Below are positions 16,296 to 24,441 of a stretch of DNA of 64,000 nt, piece by piece. The notes beneath the pieces were generated by a model that made no database searches, was not told the DNA's origin, and saw nothing but the letters and a program-made list of their open reading frames with translations. The position numbers and the translations under genes were made by a program. Origin of the DNA: Streptomyces sp. TRM68367 (GTDB lineage: Bacteria > Actinomycetota > Actinomycetes > Streptomycetales > Streptomycetaceae); contig NZ_JACTVI010000001.1 of NCBI RefSeq assembly GCF_014495685.1, forward strand, positions 190,023 through 254,022. Reading direction: 5' to 3'. Position 1 is the stretch's first letter; each line of letters starts with the position of its first letter.

Positions 16296-17096
16296 ATGCC
16301 CTTCGTCAACTGGCTCAAGCGCCATCTCGTCATCATCGCGGGACTGCTGACGCTCGCCTATCTCCTGCTGCCGAACGTCATCGTCACGGTGTTCTCCTTC
16401 AACAAACCGAAGGGCCGCTTCAACTACGCATGGCAGCAGTTCTCCCTGGACGCCTGGAAGGACCCGTGCGGTGTCCCCGACCTGTGCGGCTCGCTGTCGG
16501 TCAGCCTCCAGATCGCGTTCTGGGCGACGCTCGGCGCCACCCTCCTCGGCACGCTGATCGCCTTCGCGCTGGTCCGTTACCGCTTCCGCGCGCGCGGCGC
16601 CGTGAACTCGCTGATCTTCCTGCCGATGGCGATGCCCGAGGTCGTCATGGCGGCCTCGCTGCTCACCCTGTTCCTCAACATGGGCGCCCAGCTGGGCTTC
16701 TGGACGATTCTGATCGCTCACATCATGTTCTGCCTGAGTTTCGTCGTCACGGCGGTCAAGGCGCGCGTGATGTCGATGGACCCGAAACTTGAGGAGGCGG
16801 CGCGGGACCTGTACGCGGGCCCGTTCCAGACCTTCACCCGCGTGACGCTGCCGATCGCGGCCCCCGGAATCGCGGCCGGCGCGCTGCTCGCCTTCGCGCT
16901 CTCCTTCGACGACTTCATCATCACCCATTTCAACGCGGGCTCGACCGTCACCTTCCCGATGTTCGTCTGGGGCTCGGCCCAGCGCGGAACGCCCGTGCAG
17001 ATCAATGTCATCGGCACGGCCATGTTCGTCGTCGCCGTACTGCTCGTCCTGGCCTCGGTGGCTGTCGGCAATCGCCGTAACAGACCAAAGGCATAA
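16296..17096 (+). CDS. potC: Polyamine ABC transporter permease (PotC-like)
   Basis: 266 residues with about six membrane helices and the EAA loop EEAARDLYAGPFQTFTRVTLP. The segment SFDDFIITHFNAG near 205-217 is characteristic of PotC. It is the second half of the importer channel. The gene ends 18 bases before the broken oxidoreductase, so that gene was probably the fifth member of the operon. Confidence 0.92.
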   Translation: MPFVNWLKRHLVIIAGLLTLAYLLLPNVIVTVFSFNKPKGRFNYAWQQFSLDAWKDPCGVPDLCGSLSVSLQIAFWATLGATLLGTLIAFALVRYRFRARGAVNSLIFLPMAMPEVVMAASLLTLFLNMGAQLGFWTILIAHIMFCLSFVVTAVKARVMSMDPKLEEAARDLYAGPFQTFTRVTLPIAAPGIAAGALLAFALSFDDFIITHFNAGSTVTFPMFVWGSAQRGTPVQINVIGTAMFVVAVLLVLASVAVGNRRNRPKA

Positions 17097-17114
17097 CTGT
17101 AGGGAGTTGAAATC

Positions 17115-17614
17115 ATGGCCCCAAGCGCCATGAGTCAGTGGACCACATCCCTGCGATCTACCGGTACGGCGGCCGGGTGCGCGCCGAGTACGACGACCGC
17201 CCGGAGACCTACGCCAAGCTCGCCGGGCACTTCTTCACCTGCTTCCCGCAGCTGGAGAACGTCCGCTTCACGCACGCGTGGGGCGGCGCGATCGACAACT
17301 GCTCGCGCTTCTCGGCGTTCTTCGGCACGGCCCACCAGGGCAAGGTGGCCTACGCGGCCGGCTACACCGGCCTCGGCGTCGGCGCGACCCGCTTCGGTGC
17401 CGAGGTGATGCTCGACCTGCTGGCCGGGGAGCGTACGGAGCGCACCTCGCTCGACATGGTGCGCAGGAAGCCGCTGCCGTTCCCGCCCGAGCCGTTCGCC
17501 TGGACCGGCATCGCGCTCACCAAGTGGTCGCTGGCCCGCGCGGACGCACACGGCGGGCGGCGCAACCTGTGGCTGCGGACGATGGATTGGCTGGGGCTGG
17601 GCTTCGACAGCTGA
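17115..17614 (+). pseudogene. FAD-dependent amine oxidoreductase broken by a large internal deletion
   Basis: An ATG with an upstream GGGAG begins a short N-terminus (MAPSAMSQWTTSL, 17115-17153). The sequence then jumps, near 17153 and in a different frame, into a clear C-terminal part of a DAO-family FAD oxidoreductase: IYRYGGRVRAEYDDRPETYA, HAWGGAID, GYTGLGVGATRFGAEV and KPLPFPPEPFAW. The FAD-binding GxGxxG region and about 300 central residues are missing, so the protein cannot work. Intact relatives are about 430-480 residues and belong to gamma-glutamylputrescine oxidase-like enzymes. Its place directly after potC suggests it once oxidised an imported polyamine derivative. Confidence 0.85.
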
Positions 17615-17738
17615 CGGCCATTGTCAGGGCCACGAGAGCCGAGGGCTGCGCCGGCGCCGCGGAGCGCGCAAGGTGGCAGAAACCCGCGTGGCACCAAACG
17701 TTCGCCCCGTCGCGACGCCCGGCACCAGTCGGCGGCGC

Positions 17739-18425
17739 TCACTGGCGAGGCGCCGTACGCCCGATGACCCACCGCAGCGCGACGAGCAGCACCCCGCACA
17801 GGCACCAGCTGGCCACCACGTCCAGTGGCCAGTGGTAGCCCCGGCGGACCAGACCGAACGACACCCCCAGGACGAGGACGAGACAGCCGGCGACCAGCGC
17901 GCAACGGGCGGACCTTGCGCGGAGCCGGGGGAGCAGGAGCAGCACGGCGGCGCCGTAGGCGATGGCGGCGGTGGCGGTGTGGCCGGAGGGGTAGTAGCCG
18001 GTGCCGGGCGCCACGACGGGGGTGCCGGGGCGGGCCGTCAGGATCTTGAGGGGGATGATCAGCGCCGGGACCAGCGCCATCAGGACGGCCGCCGCGGCGG
18101 GCGGCAGCCACCAGCGGCCCGCACCCGAGGCACGGCCACGATGGGCGGCGTACGCCACGGCGACGAGCAGGACAGGGACCGCGACCTGCACGTTGCCGAG
18201 ATCGGCGAGGAACTCGGAGGCCCCGTCCGGGTGCACGAGAGCCCGGCTCACCCGCTCGTCCAGCCCCACCAGCGGGCCGTCGGCCACGACCTGCCAGGTG
18301 ATCAGGGCGAAGAGGACGGCGGGGAGCCCGGCCAGTAGGAGGAGGAAGGATGACGGCCGCCCCGCAACAGGCGCCCTTCTGCCTCGCACATCAGGCCCTG
18401 CTTCCTGTTCTGGGGAGGACGACAT
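17739..18425 (-). CDS. PAP2-family membrane phosphatase
   Basis: 228 residues with about six hydrophobic helices. The three phosphatase motifs are present: KILTARPG (K-x6-RP type), YYPSGHTAT (PSGH) and GLVRRGYHWPLDV (x5-HWxxD, with catalytic His). Such enzymes dephosphorylate lipid phosphates such as phosphatidic acid or undecaprenyl pyrophosphate at the outer face of the membrane. The substrate is not evident. The first 25 residues are a polar cytoplasmic tail. It lies between the broken oxidoreductase and the PucR regulator, 31 bases from the latter's stop. Confidence 0.87.
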   Translation of the reverse strand: MSSSPEQEAGPDVRGRRAPVAGRPSSFLLLLAGLPAVLFALITWQVVADGPLVGLDERVSRALVHPDGASEFLADLGNVQVAVPVLLVAVAYAAHRGRASGAGRWWLPPAAAAVLMALVPALIIPLKILTARPGTPVVAPGTGYYPSGHTATAAIAYGAAVLLLLPRLRARSARCALVAGCLVLVLGVSFGLVRRGYHWPLDVVASWCLCGVLLVALRWVIGRTAPRQ

Positions 18426-18456
18426 GGCACACAGCTTGGCAGGGCTGACCGGGCGC

Positions 18457-20121
18457 CTACTCCGCCGACGTGGCCTTCAGCGCCAGCCACAGTTCCATCC
18501 GCACGTCCGGATCGTCCAGGGAGCGTCCGAGGATCTCCTCGACCCGTCGCATCCGGTAGCGGAGCGTATGCCGGTGGACGCCCAGGTCAGCCGCCGCGGC
18601 GTCCCACTGCCCGTGCCGTGACAGCCACGCCCGCAGGGAGGCCACCAGGTCTCCCCGCCCGGTCGCGTCGTGTTTGTACAGGGCCCGCAGCAACCCGTCC
18701 GCGAACGCCCGCACCGCGTCGTCCGCCAGCAACGGCAGCACGGACCCGGCCGCCATCTCCTCGTGCTCCACGCACATGCGCCCCCGCCGCCGCGCCACCG
18801 ACAACGCCTGCTCGGCCTGCTTGTACGCGGCCGCCGCCGCGATCAGCCCGGCCGGCGCCGACAGCCCGACGACCAGGCCGGCCTCATCTCCGCCGGCACC
18901 GCCCTGGTCACGGGACCCCGCCGCCCGCGCCGCCTCCAGCGCCTCCGCGTACTCCGCGCACGCGGCCACCGCCGCGCCCCCGTCCACGGCCAGCACCACC
19001 AGCCGCTCGCCGTACGGCACCGCCAGCACGGCCTCACCGGACCCGGCCGCCGCGGATTCCATCGCCTCGGCGAGCGCCCCGAGCGGATCCCCGTGCTCGT
19101 CGGCCGCGGCGAGCGAGGCGGCGGAATTCACCGCCGTGCGCGCGTGGGAGTCGGACCTCGCCCGCGCGGCCGACGCCGGTACCGCCTCGGCGACGATCAT
19201 CCGGTACGGCGCGTCCAGGAGCCCCCCGTACAGGTCGCCGGCGACTACCCGGGCATGGTCCGGTTCCCCGGCGAGCAGCATGCGCAGCACCGCCGCGCCG
19301 ATCCGCTGCTCGGCGGCGTGCAGCGAGCCTGAGCGCTCCGTGGTCAGCGTCAGCAGCGCGATGGCCGAGTGGAGGGCGTACCGCTCGGCCGTGCCCAGGG
19401 CCGCCGCCGTGCCCACGGCGAGTGCCGCCCGCGGGCGCCGCCCGGTGCCGAGGGTGTGCAGCTCGACCCGGTCCTCGTGCTCCGGCCCGCCTACCACCGA
19501 GGAGGCCGGCGCGGGCCGGTCCCGCAACCGCCGCACGTCCGCAGTGAGCCGCGCGGCCCGCCGCCCCGCCCACTCCGGTGCCGCGCCGACGACGGCGCCG
19601 GACGCGTCGTACAGCGCCGCCCAGCCGTCGACCTGCGCGGCGAGCGCGGCGAGCAGCCCCTCAGGGCCGTCCGTCAGCGCCTGCTTGGTCAGCTCGCGCT
19701 GCACCGCGAACCCCGCGGTCACCGACCGGTACTGGTCGGCGGCGATCGCGGCGGACACGGCCTTGCTGATGGCCAGAAACGGCGTGCGGCGCGGCACCTC
19801 CAGCAGCGGCAGCCCCTCCTGCTCCGCCGCGTCGACGAGGGCCTTGGGGGTCTCCTCGTAATTGACCCCGACGGCGAAGCCGAGCCCGACGACCCCGGCC
19901 CCCACCAGCCGCTGCACGTAGCGGCGCATGACCTCGGGGTTCTCCGCGTCGAGCTTAAGGGCCGTGATCAGCAGCAGCTCCCCGCCCTCCATGTAGGGCA
20001 CGGGGTCGGCCAGCTCGCTGACGTGGGCCCAGCGCACCGGCACGTCCAAGCGGTCCTCGCCCGCCCGCACGGTGAGTTTCAGCGCGGAATGGTGGACGAG
20101 CGAGGCAAGGGTGGGGGGCAT
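18457..20121 (-). CDS. PucR-family transcriptional regulator
   Basis: 554 residues. An N-terminal PucR (purine catabolism regulator-like) domain spans about 1-125 (MPPTLASLVHH, GWAHVSELADP-type motif, ELLLITALKL). A GGDEF-like middle region follows, then a C-terminal HTH (AADLGVHRHTLRYRMRRVEE, about 510-530). Family members respond to nitrogen compounds such as allantoin, GABA or polyamines. Its place between the polyamine importer and gabT makes those its likely targets, but no site is proven. ATG at 20121 is chosen because GAAGG lies upstream and the protein then starts with the conserved domain. Confidence 0.88.
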   Translation of the reverse strand: MPPTLASLVHHSALKLTVRAGEDRLDVPVRWAHVSELADPVPYMEGGELLLITALKLDAENPEVMRRYVQRLVGAGVVGLGFAVGVNYEETPKALVDAAEQEGLPLLEVPRRTPFLAISKAVSAAIAADQYRSVTAGFAVQRELTKQALTDGPEGLLAALAAQVDGWAALYDASGAVVGAAPEWAGRRAARLTADVRRLRDRPAPASSVVGGPEHEDRVELHTLGTGRRPRAALAVGTAAALGTAERYALHSAIALLTLTTERSGSLHAAEQRIGAAVLRMLLAGEPDHARVVAGDLYGGLLDAPYRMIVAEAVPASAARARSDSHARTAVNSAASLAAADEHGDPLGALAEAMESAAAGSGEAVLAVPYGERLVVLAVDGGAAVAACAEYAEALEAARAAGSRDQGGAGGDEAGLVVGLSAPAGLIAAAAAYKQAEQALSVARRRGRMCVEHEEMAAGSVLPLLADDAVRAFADGLLRALYKHDATGRGDLVASLRAWLSRHGQWDAAAADLGVHRHTLRYRMRRVEEILGRSLDDPDVRMELWLALKATSAE

Positions 20122-20264
20122 GGGACCTTCGAGTCGGTGATGTCTTGGCCGCCGTGTATGAACGGTCTGCGCCAATTCTGCCTCACCGTATGGTCACAGC
20201 GTCACCGAACATCCAGATGTTCTGCTCACAACCTCAACATCTCGGCCACGTCCCGGCCCGGTCG

Positions 20265-22403
20265 TCAGCTCCGCAGATCCACCAGCAACGGCGGCGCGTG
20301 CTCCCCCTTGATGTTCGTCAGCGACAGCACCGCATGCCCGGGCGGCACCCCGTGCGCCAGCTCGGACGCGGACCACCGCTCCCGCTCGACCTGCCGCACG
20401 GTCACCGCGCGCGCGGTCGCCGCCTTGCCGGTGATCACCCGGCGCAGCGCGTGCACCGCCTTCCCGGCCGGCGTCTCCGCGATGATCTGCCGGTCGGTGA
20501 CGTCCCGCGCCTCGGTCCACTCCTTGCCCCACACCTCGGCGAAGTCCTGCCCGTCCCACGGCGTGACCCCGGCCAGCGCCATCCGGCATCCGGTGGCCCC
20601 GAGCAGCGGCCCGCGCAGGGGCCGCGGTACGTCGTCCAGGGTGCGCAGAGTCAGCACGGCGCCGGCATTGGCGGACCGCAGCCGCTGAATGCCGCGTACA
20701 GCCTCGGGTGTGACGACGCCGGTCGCGTCGTCGAGTACCAGGCAGGCGAACAGCGACCGGTCCTCCCGTACCGCGACGCTCGCCGTGAACTGGGCGAGCA
20801 CCAGCCGGGCCAGCATCCGGGAGGCGTCCGCGTGGCCCCGCTCGGGCAGGTCGATGCGCACCCGCACAGGATGGTCGAGAGCCTTCAGCGTGAATGGGCG
20901 GGACTGCCCGGAGGTGTCGAAGAAGCCTGCGAACGCCGGCCGGTCGAGTAGCGCGGCACGGTCCGCGAGCACCCCGCCCACGTCGCCCGGTTGGCCCATC
21001 TGCCGCTCCCGCGCGTCGAGTTCGCGCAGCAGCGACTCCTGGCCCGCGTCCTGCAGGCCCTTGCGCAGCGCGGCCAGCGGGGCGGGCGTGCCGTCGAGCA
21101 GCTGCCGCAGTTCCGGTACGGAGGGGAAGCGGCCGTGGACCGCGCGGAACGGCCCGAGGAGCTGGGCCAGGACGGTGGTGGAGCGGCGCGTGTCGCTGCC
21201 CGGATGCGGATCGGCCAGGTCCCCCACCAGAGCCTCGGCGAGCACGGCCGCGGCCTCGTCGGGATCGGCGGTCCCGCCGTACAGGTCGAGGTCGTACACG
21301 GACTCCGGGTTCCCGATCCGTACGACGACGTCGTACGCCTCGGCCTGGCCGAGCCCCGCGCCCGCCGCGCCGACCACCACGACGGCGGCGCGCCCGGCGA
21401 GGGCGTGCAGGCACAACGACTCGGCGAGCGGCCGCACGACGGTGCCGGTCTTGCCGGAGCCGGCCGGACCGACGGCGAGCAGGGAGGTGGCGAGCAGTTC
21501 GGGGCCGAGGGCGAGGCCGGTGCCGCGGTACGAGTAGGGGTTGCGCGGGTCGTCGGCGGTGGTGCCCAGCCGCACCTGGCCGGTGACCAGGTCGTGTGCG
21601 GCCTGCCGGGCGGGCAGGTCGCGGGCGCCGGAGGGGTGCAGGCAGGCGGCGGCGCCGTCGCCCAGCACCGCGCCGGTGAAGGTGGCCAGGGTGTGCCGGC
21701 CGGTGCGCACGCCCTGCCAGGCGCGGGTGATCCGGGCGTGGTCGACGTCCCGCATGAGCCCGGCGCGGGCCTCGGTGGCGAGCCGCTCGGCGGCGTCGGC
21801 GGCACCGGCGGCGCGCAGCTGCGGGAACTCGGCGGGGTCCGCCTCCGGGGCGGGCGGCCGTTCGGGCGTGGCCGGGGCGGCACGGCGTACGAGGGGCACG
21901 ACGAACCGGCGCCAGACCTCACCCCAGCGGCCCAGCCGCCCGGCGCCGATCATCAGGATGCCCGCGATCACGCCGTAGTAGAGGTAGGAGGCGATCGCGC
22001 CCATCACCTCTGCGCCGTCGGTCTTGGGGTGTGTCCAGCTGTCGGGGAAGAAGGCCAGGTACGGCCACAGCCAGTAGCTGCCGAGGTAGCCGTTGTAGAG
22101 CAGCGACCAGATGAGCCAGGCGACGAGGAACGCGATCAGCGCGCCGCTCAGCAGCTGCCGGGCCGGGGTCTCGTCGGGCGCCTCATCGGGCCGGGGCGTG
22201 TGCCCGAACCGCCACACGCCGGGCGCCGCCTCGGGGCGGGGCGTGCGCAGCCAGGCCAGGAACGCCGATCCGTCCGGCCGCGGCGGCACACCGGGTGGCG
22301 CCGTGGGCCGCGGCGGCACGGCCGTGCCGTCCGGCGGCCCCGCCGGACGCGGCACAGGATTCGCATGCGTGCCCCGCGTGTCCTGCGTCCCGTCGCCGTC
22401 CAT
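20265..22403 (-). CDS. Membrane-anchored TraG/VirD4-like ATPase
   Basis: About 712 residues. A Pro-rich disordered N-terminus (to about 80) is followed by two membrane segments (LLSGALIAFLVAWLIWSLL near 85-103; IASYLYYGVIAGILMIGAG near 137-155). The cytoplasmic ATPase domain has Walker A VGPAGSGKTG (about 311-320) and a Walker B-like LFACLVLDDAT near 560. The layout resembles type IV coupling proteins and FtsK/TraG-type DNA or protein pumps, yet no relaxase or conjugation genes are nearby. Single copies like this are conserved in Streptomyces chromosomes. ATG 22403 has AGGGGG 8 bases upstream; upstream in-frame starts exist at 22409 and 22448. Confidence 0.72.
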   Translation of the reverse strand: MDGDGTQDTRGTHANPVPRPAGPPDGTAVPPRPTAPPGVPPRPDGSAFLAWLRTPRPEAAPGVWRFGHTPRPDEAPDETPARQLLSGALIAFLVAWLIWSLLYNGYLGSYWLWPYLAFFPDSWTHPKTDGAEVMGAIASYLYYGVIAGILMIGAGRLGRWGEVWRRFVVPLVRRAAPATPERPPAPEADPAEFPQLRAAGAADAAERLATEARAGLMRDVDHARITRAWQGVRTGRHTLATFTGAVLGDGAAACLHPSGARDLPARQAAHDLVTGQVRLGTTADDPRNPYSYRGTGLALGPELLATSLLAVGPAGSGKTGTVVRPLAESLCLHALAGRAAVVVVGAAGAGLGQAEAYDVVVRIGNPESVYDLDLYGGTADPDEAAAVLAEALVGDLADPHPGSDTRRSTTVLAQLLGPFRAVHGRFPSVPELRQLLDGTPAPLAALRKGLQDAGQESLLRELDARERQMGQPGDVGGVLADRAALLDRPAFAGFFDTSGQSRPFTLKALDHPVRVRIDLPERGHADASRMLARLVLAQFTASVAVREDRSLFACLVLDDATGVVTPEAVRGIQRLRSANAGAVLTLRTLDDVPRPLRGPLLGATGCRMALAGVTPWDGQDFAEVWGKEWTEARDVTDRQIIAETPAGKAVHALRRVITGKAATARAVTVRQVERERWSASELAHGVPPGHAVLSLTNIKGEHAPPLLVDLRS

Positions 22404-22530
22404 CGCCATTGCCCCCTGAGCAGCCGCTCCACCTGTTCCGTGCACCATCAGCGAGCCAATCTAATGCCCCCGCAGGGGGAGTTCACCGCTTACGTGGCCG
22501 GGTCCCGTGAAGCCCGGCCACCCGCCGCAA

Positions 22531-22631
22531 TGTCCACGGCGGACAACCAGCGTCCCGGACAACGCCCACATGGAGCATGCCCACCCCCCTCTCCCGGTCC
22601 TAGCCTGCGAGAAAGAAGACGAGAAAGAAGA
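22531..22631 (+). promoter_or_regulatory. Upstream region of gabT with inverted and direct repeats
   Basis: TGTCC-ACGGC-GGACA is a perfect 5+5 inverted repeat at 22531-22545. Closer to the gene, GAGAAAGAAGAC occurs twice in tandem (22608-22631), an unusually purine-rich block, about 27 bases before the start codon. Possible operator and mRNA leader elements; no clear -35/-10 pair is seen. Confidence 0.4.
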
Positions 22632-22657
22632 CATCGGCACAACCCCAGGAGCCCCGC

Positions 22658-23992
22658 ATGACCGCACTTCCGCAGGAGCGCCGCGTCGTCACCGCCATCC
22701 CCGGTCCGAAGTCGCAGGAGTTGCAGGCCCGCCGCACTGCCGCGGTCGCCCAGGGCGTGGGCTCAGTCCTGCCCGTGTTCACCGCGCGCGCGGGCGGCGG
22801 CATCATCGAGGACGTCGACGGCAACCAGTTGATCGACTTCGGCTCGGGCATCGCCGTGACCTCCGTCGGCGCGTCCGCCGAGGCCGTCGTACGGCGGGCC
22901 ACCGCGCAGCTCGCCGACTTCACGCACACCTGTTTCATGGTCACGCCGTACGAGGGGTATGTGGCCGTGGCCGAGGCTCTGGCCGAGCTGACGCCGGGTG
23001 ACCACGCCAAGAAGTCGGCGCTGTTCAACAGCGGCGCCGAGGCCGTCGAGAACGCGGTGAAGATCGCGCGTGCCTACACAAAGCGGCAGGCGGTCGTCGT
23101 CTTCGACCACGGCTACCACGGCCGGACCAACCTCACCATGGCGCTGACCGCGAAGAACATGCCGTACAAGCACGGCTTCGGGCCGTTCGCGCCGGAGATC
23201 TACCGCATGCCGCTGGCGTACGGCTACCGCTGGCCGACCGGACCGGACAACTGCGGCCCCGAGGCCGCCGCGATGGCGATCGACCAGATCACCAAGCAGG
23301 TCGGCCCGGAGAACGTGGCCGCGATCGTGATCGAGCCGGTGCTGGGCGAGGGCGGCTTCATCGAGCCGGCGAAGGGCTTCCTGCCGGCACTCAGCAAGTT
23401 CGCCTCGGACCACGGGATCGTCTTCGTCGCGGACGAGATCCAGTCCGGCTTCTGCCGTACCGGCCAGTGGTTCGCCTGCGAGGACGAGGGCGTCGTCCCG
23501 GACCTGATCACCACCGCCAAGGGCATCGCGGGCGGCCTGCCGCTCGCCGCCGTGACCGGTCGCGCGGAGATCATGGACGCCGCGCACGCGGGCGGCCTGG
23601 GCGGCACCTACGGCGGCAACCCGGTCGCCTGTGCGGGGGCGCTCGGCGCGATCGAGACGATGAAGGAGCTGGACCTCAACGCGAAGGCCAAGGCGATCGA
23701 GGCCGTGATGAAGGCCCGGCTGACCGCGATGCAGGACAAGTTCGACATCGTCGGCGACGTCCGCGGCCGGGGCGCGATGATCGCCATCGAGCTGGTCAAG
23801 GACCGTGCGGCCAAGGAGCCGAACCCGGAGGCGACCGCAGCGCTCGCCAAGGCCTGCCACCAGGAGGGTCTGCTGGTCCTGACCTGTGGCACCTACGGCA
23901 ACGTGCTGCGCTTCCTGCCCCCGCTGGTCATCGGCGAGGATCTGCTGAACGAGGGCCTCGACATCATCGAGCAGGCCTTCGCGCGCATCTGA
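22658..23992 (+). CDS. gabT: 4-aminobutyrate (GABA) aminotransferase
   Basis: 444 residues, full length for GabT. PLP lysine K288 lies in LITTAKGIAGGLP; D259 in FVADEIQSGF; phosphate-binding NSGAEAVENAVK near 124-135; YHGRT at 153-157. It moves the amino group of GABA to 2-oxoglutarate, giving succinate semialdehyde and glutamate. That is the step after the aminobutyraldehyde dehydrogenase at 4.2 kb and before the dehydrogenase at 26.5 kb. The ATG has AGGAG about 7 bases upstream. The PucR-type regulator two genes away is a plausible controller. Confidence 0.93.
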   Translation: MTALPQERRVVTAIPGPKSQELQARRTAAVAQGVGSVLPVFTARAGGGIIEDVDGNQLIDFGSGIAVTSVGASAEAVVRRATAQLADFTHTCFMVTPYEGYVAVAEALAELTPGDHAKKSALFNSGAEAVENAVKIARAYTKRQAVVVFDHGYHGRTNLTMALTAKNMPYKHGFGPFAPEIYRMPLAYGYRWPTGPDNCGPEAAAMAIDQITKQVGPENVAAIVIEPVLGEGGFIEPAKGFLPALSKFASDHGIVFVADEIQSGFCRTGQWFACEDEGVVPDLITTAKGIAGGLPLAAVTGRAEIMDAAHAGGLGGTYGGNPVACAGALGAIETMKELDLNAKAKAIEAVMKARLTAMQDKFDIVGDVRGRGAMIAIELVKDRAAKEPNPEATAALAKACHQEGLLVLTCGTYGNVLRFLPPLVIGEDLLNEGLDIIEQAFARI

Positions 23993-24405
23993 GCCCGCCC
24001 GATCCCATCCGTCGGGCCCGCATTCCGTGGTCGGGGCGGGGAGCGGCAGAGCCTGTGAAGAAGGTGTGCGAGCTACATGGCATCACGCCGCAACGGGTGT
24101 CGCGGCCGCATCCCCTGACGTACGTTCTACCCAGATGAGAGATACACCCCGCCCACAGGGGACTGTGGGCGACATCAGGCCGGGGCCTCCCCAGCTTCGA
24201 CCTGGTCGTGCCCTCGCGCACACAACCGGAGCCTGAAAGCTCTGGATCTCCTCACCGATCGGACAGTCGCCCGCCCCAAACCCCCCGGGGCGCGCGGCGT
24301 TCCGATCCGGACGGCCGCCTCGGAACTACCCCCCCTGTTCCGGGGCGGCCGACCTCCTTCCTTTTTCCTCTTTCTTTCCGGGCCCCGGCCCGTCTCTGCA
24401 TGCTG
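23993..24405. other. Gene-free stretch with a long pyrimidine tract
   Basis: No convincing gene. Very short frames exist (for example a 27-codon GTG frame from about 24055 ending at 24138) but nothing supports them. The notable element is an unbroken run of 27 pyrimidines at 24353-24379, rare in DNA this rich in GC. Confidence 0.4.
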
Positions 24406-24441
24406 ATCCCCTGGGCCGGTCCTCACCCCGGCCCAGGGGAT
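24406..24441. terminator. Perfect 14 bp stem hairpin overlapping a stop codon
   Basis: ATCCCCTGGGCCGG (24406-24419) pairs without mismatch with CCGGCCCAGGGGAT (24428-24441) across an 8-base loop. The stop codon of the leftward acyltransferase fusion gene lies in the loop, so the last codons of that gene form one arm. It can end transcription from either side. Confidence 0.75.

Noticed and set aside
14472..16928. An 818-codon leftward frame across the polyamine transporter genes
   Set aside because: Translation is repetitive Glu/Asp/Arg/Gln without structure, and it runs antisense to three strongly supported pot genes.
20265..22403. Part of an integrated conjugative element
   Set aside because: No integrase, relaxase, replication gene or attachment-site duplication is visible, and the neighbours are chromosomal metabolic genes.
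24027..24236. Small rightward gene after gabT
   Set aside because: No ribosome site, no domain and no conservation signal visible; left as gene-free.
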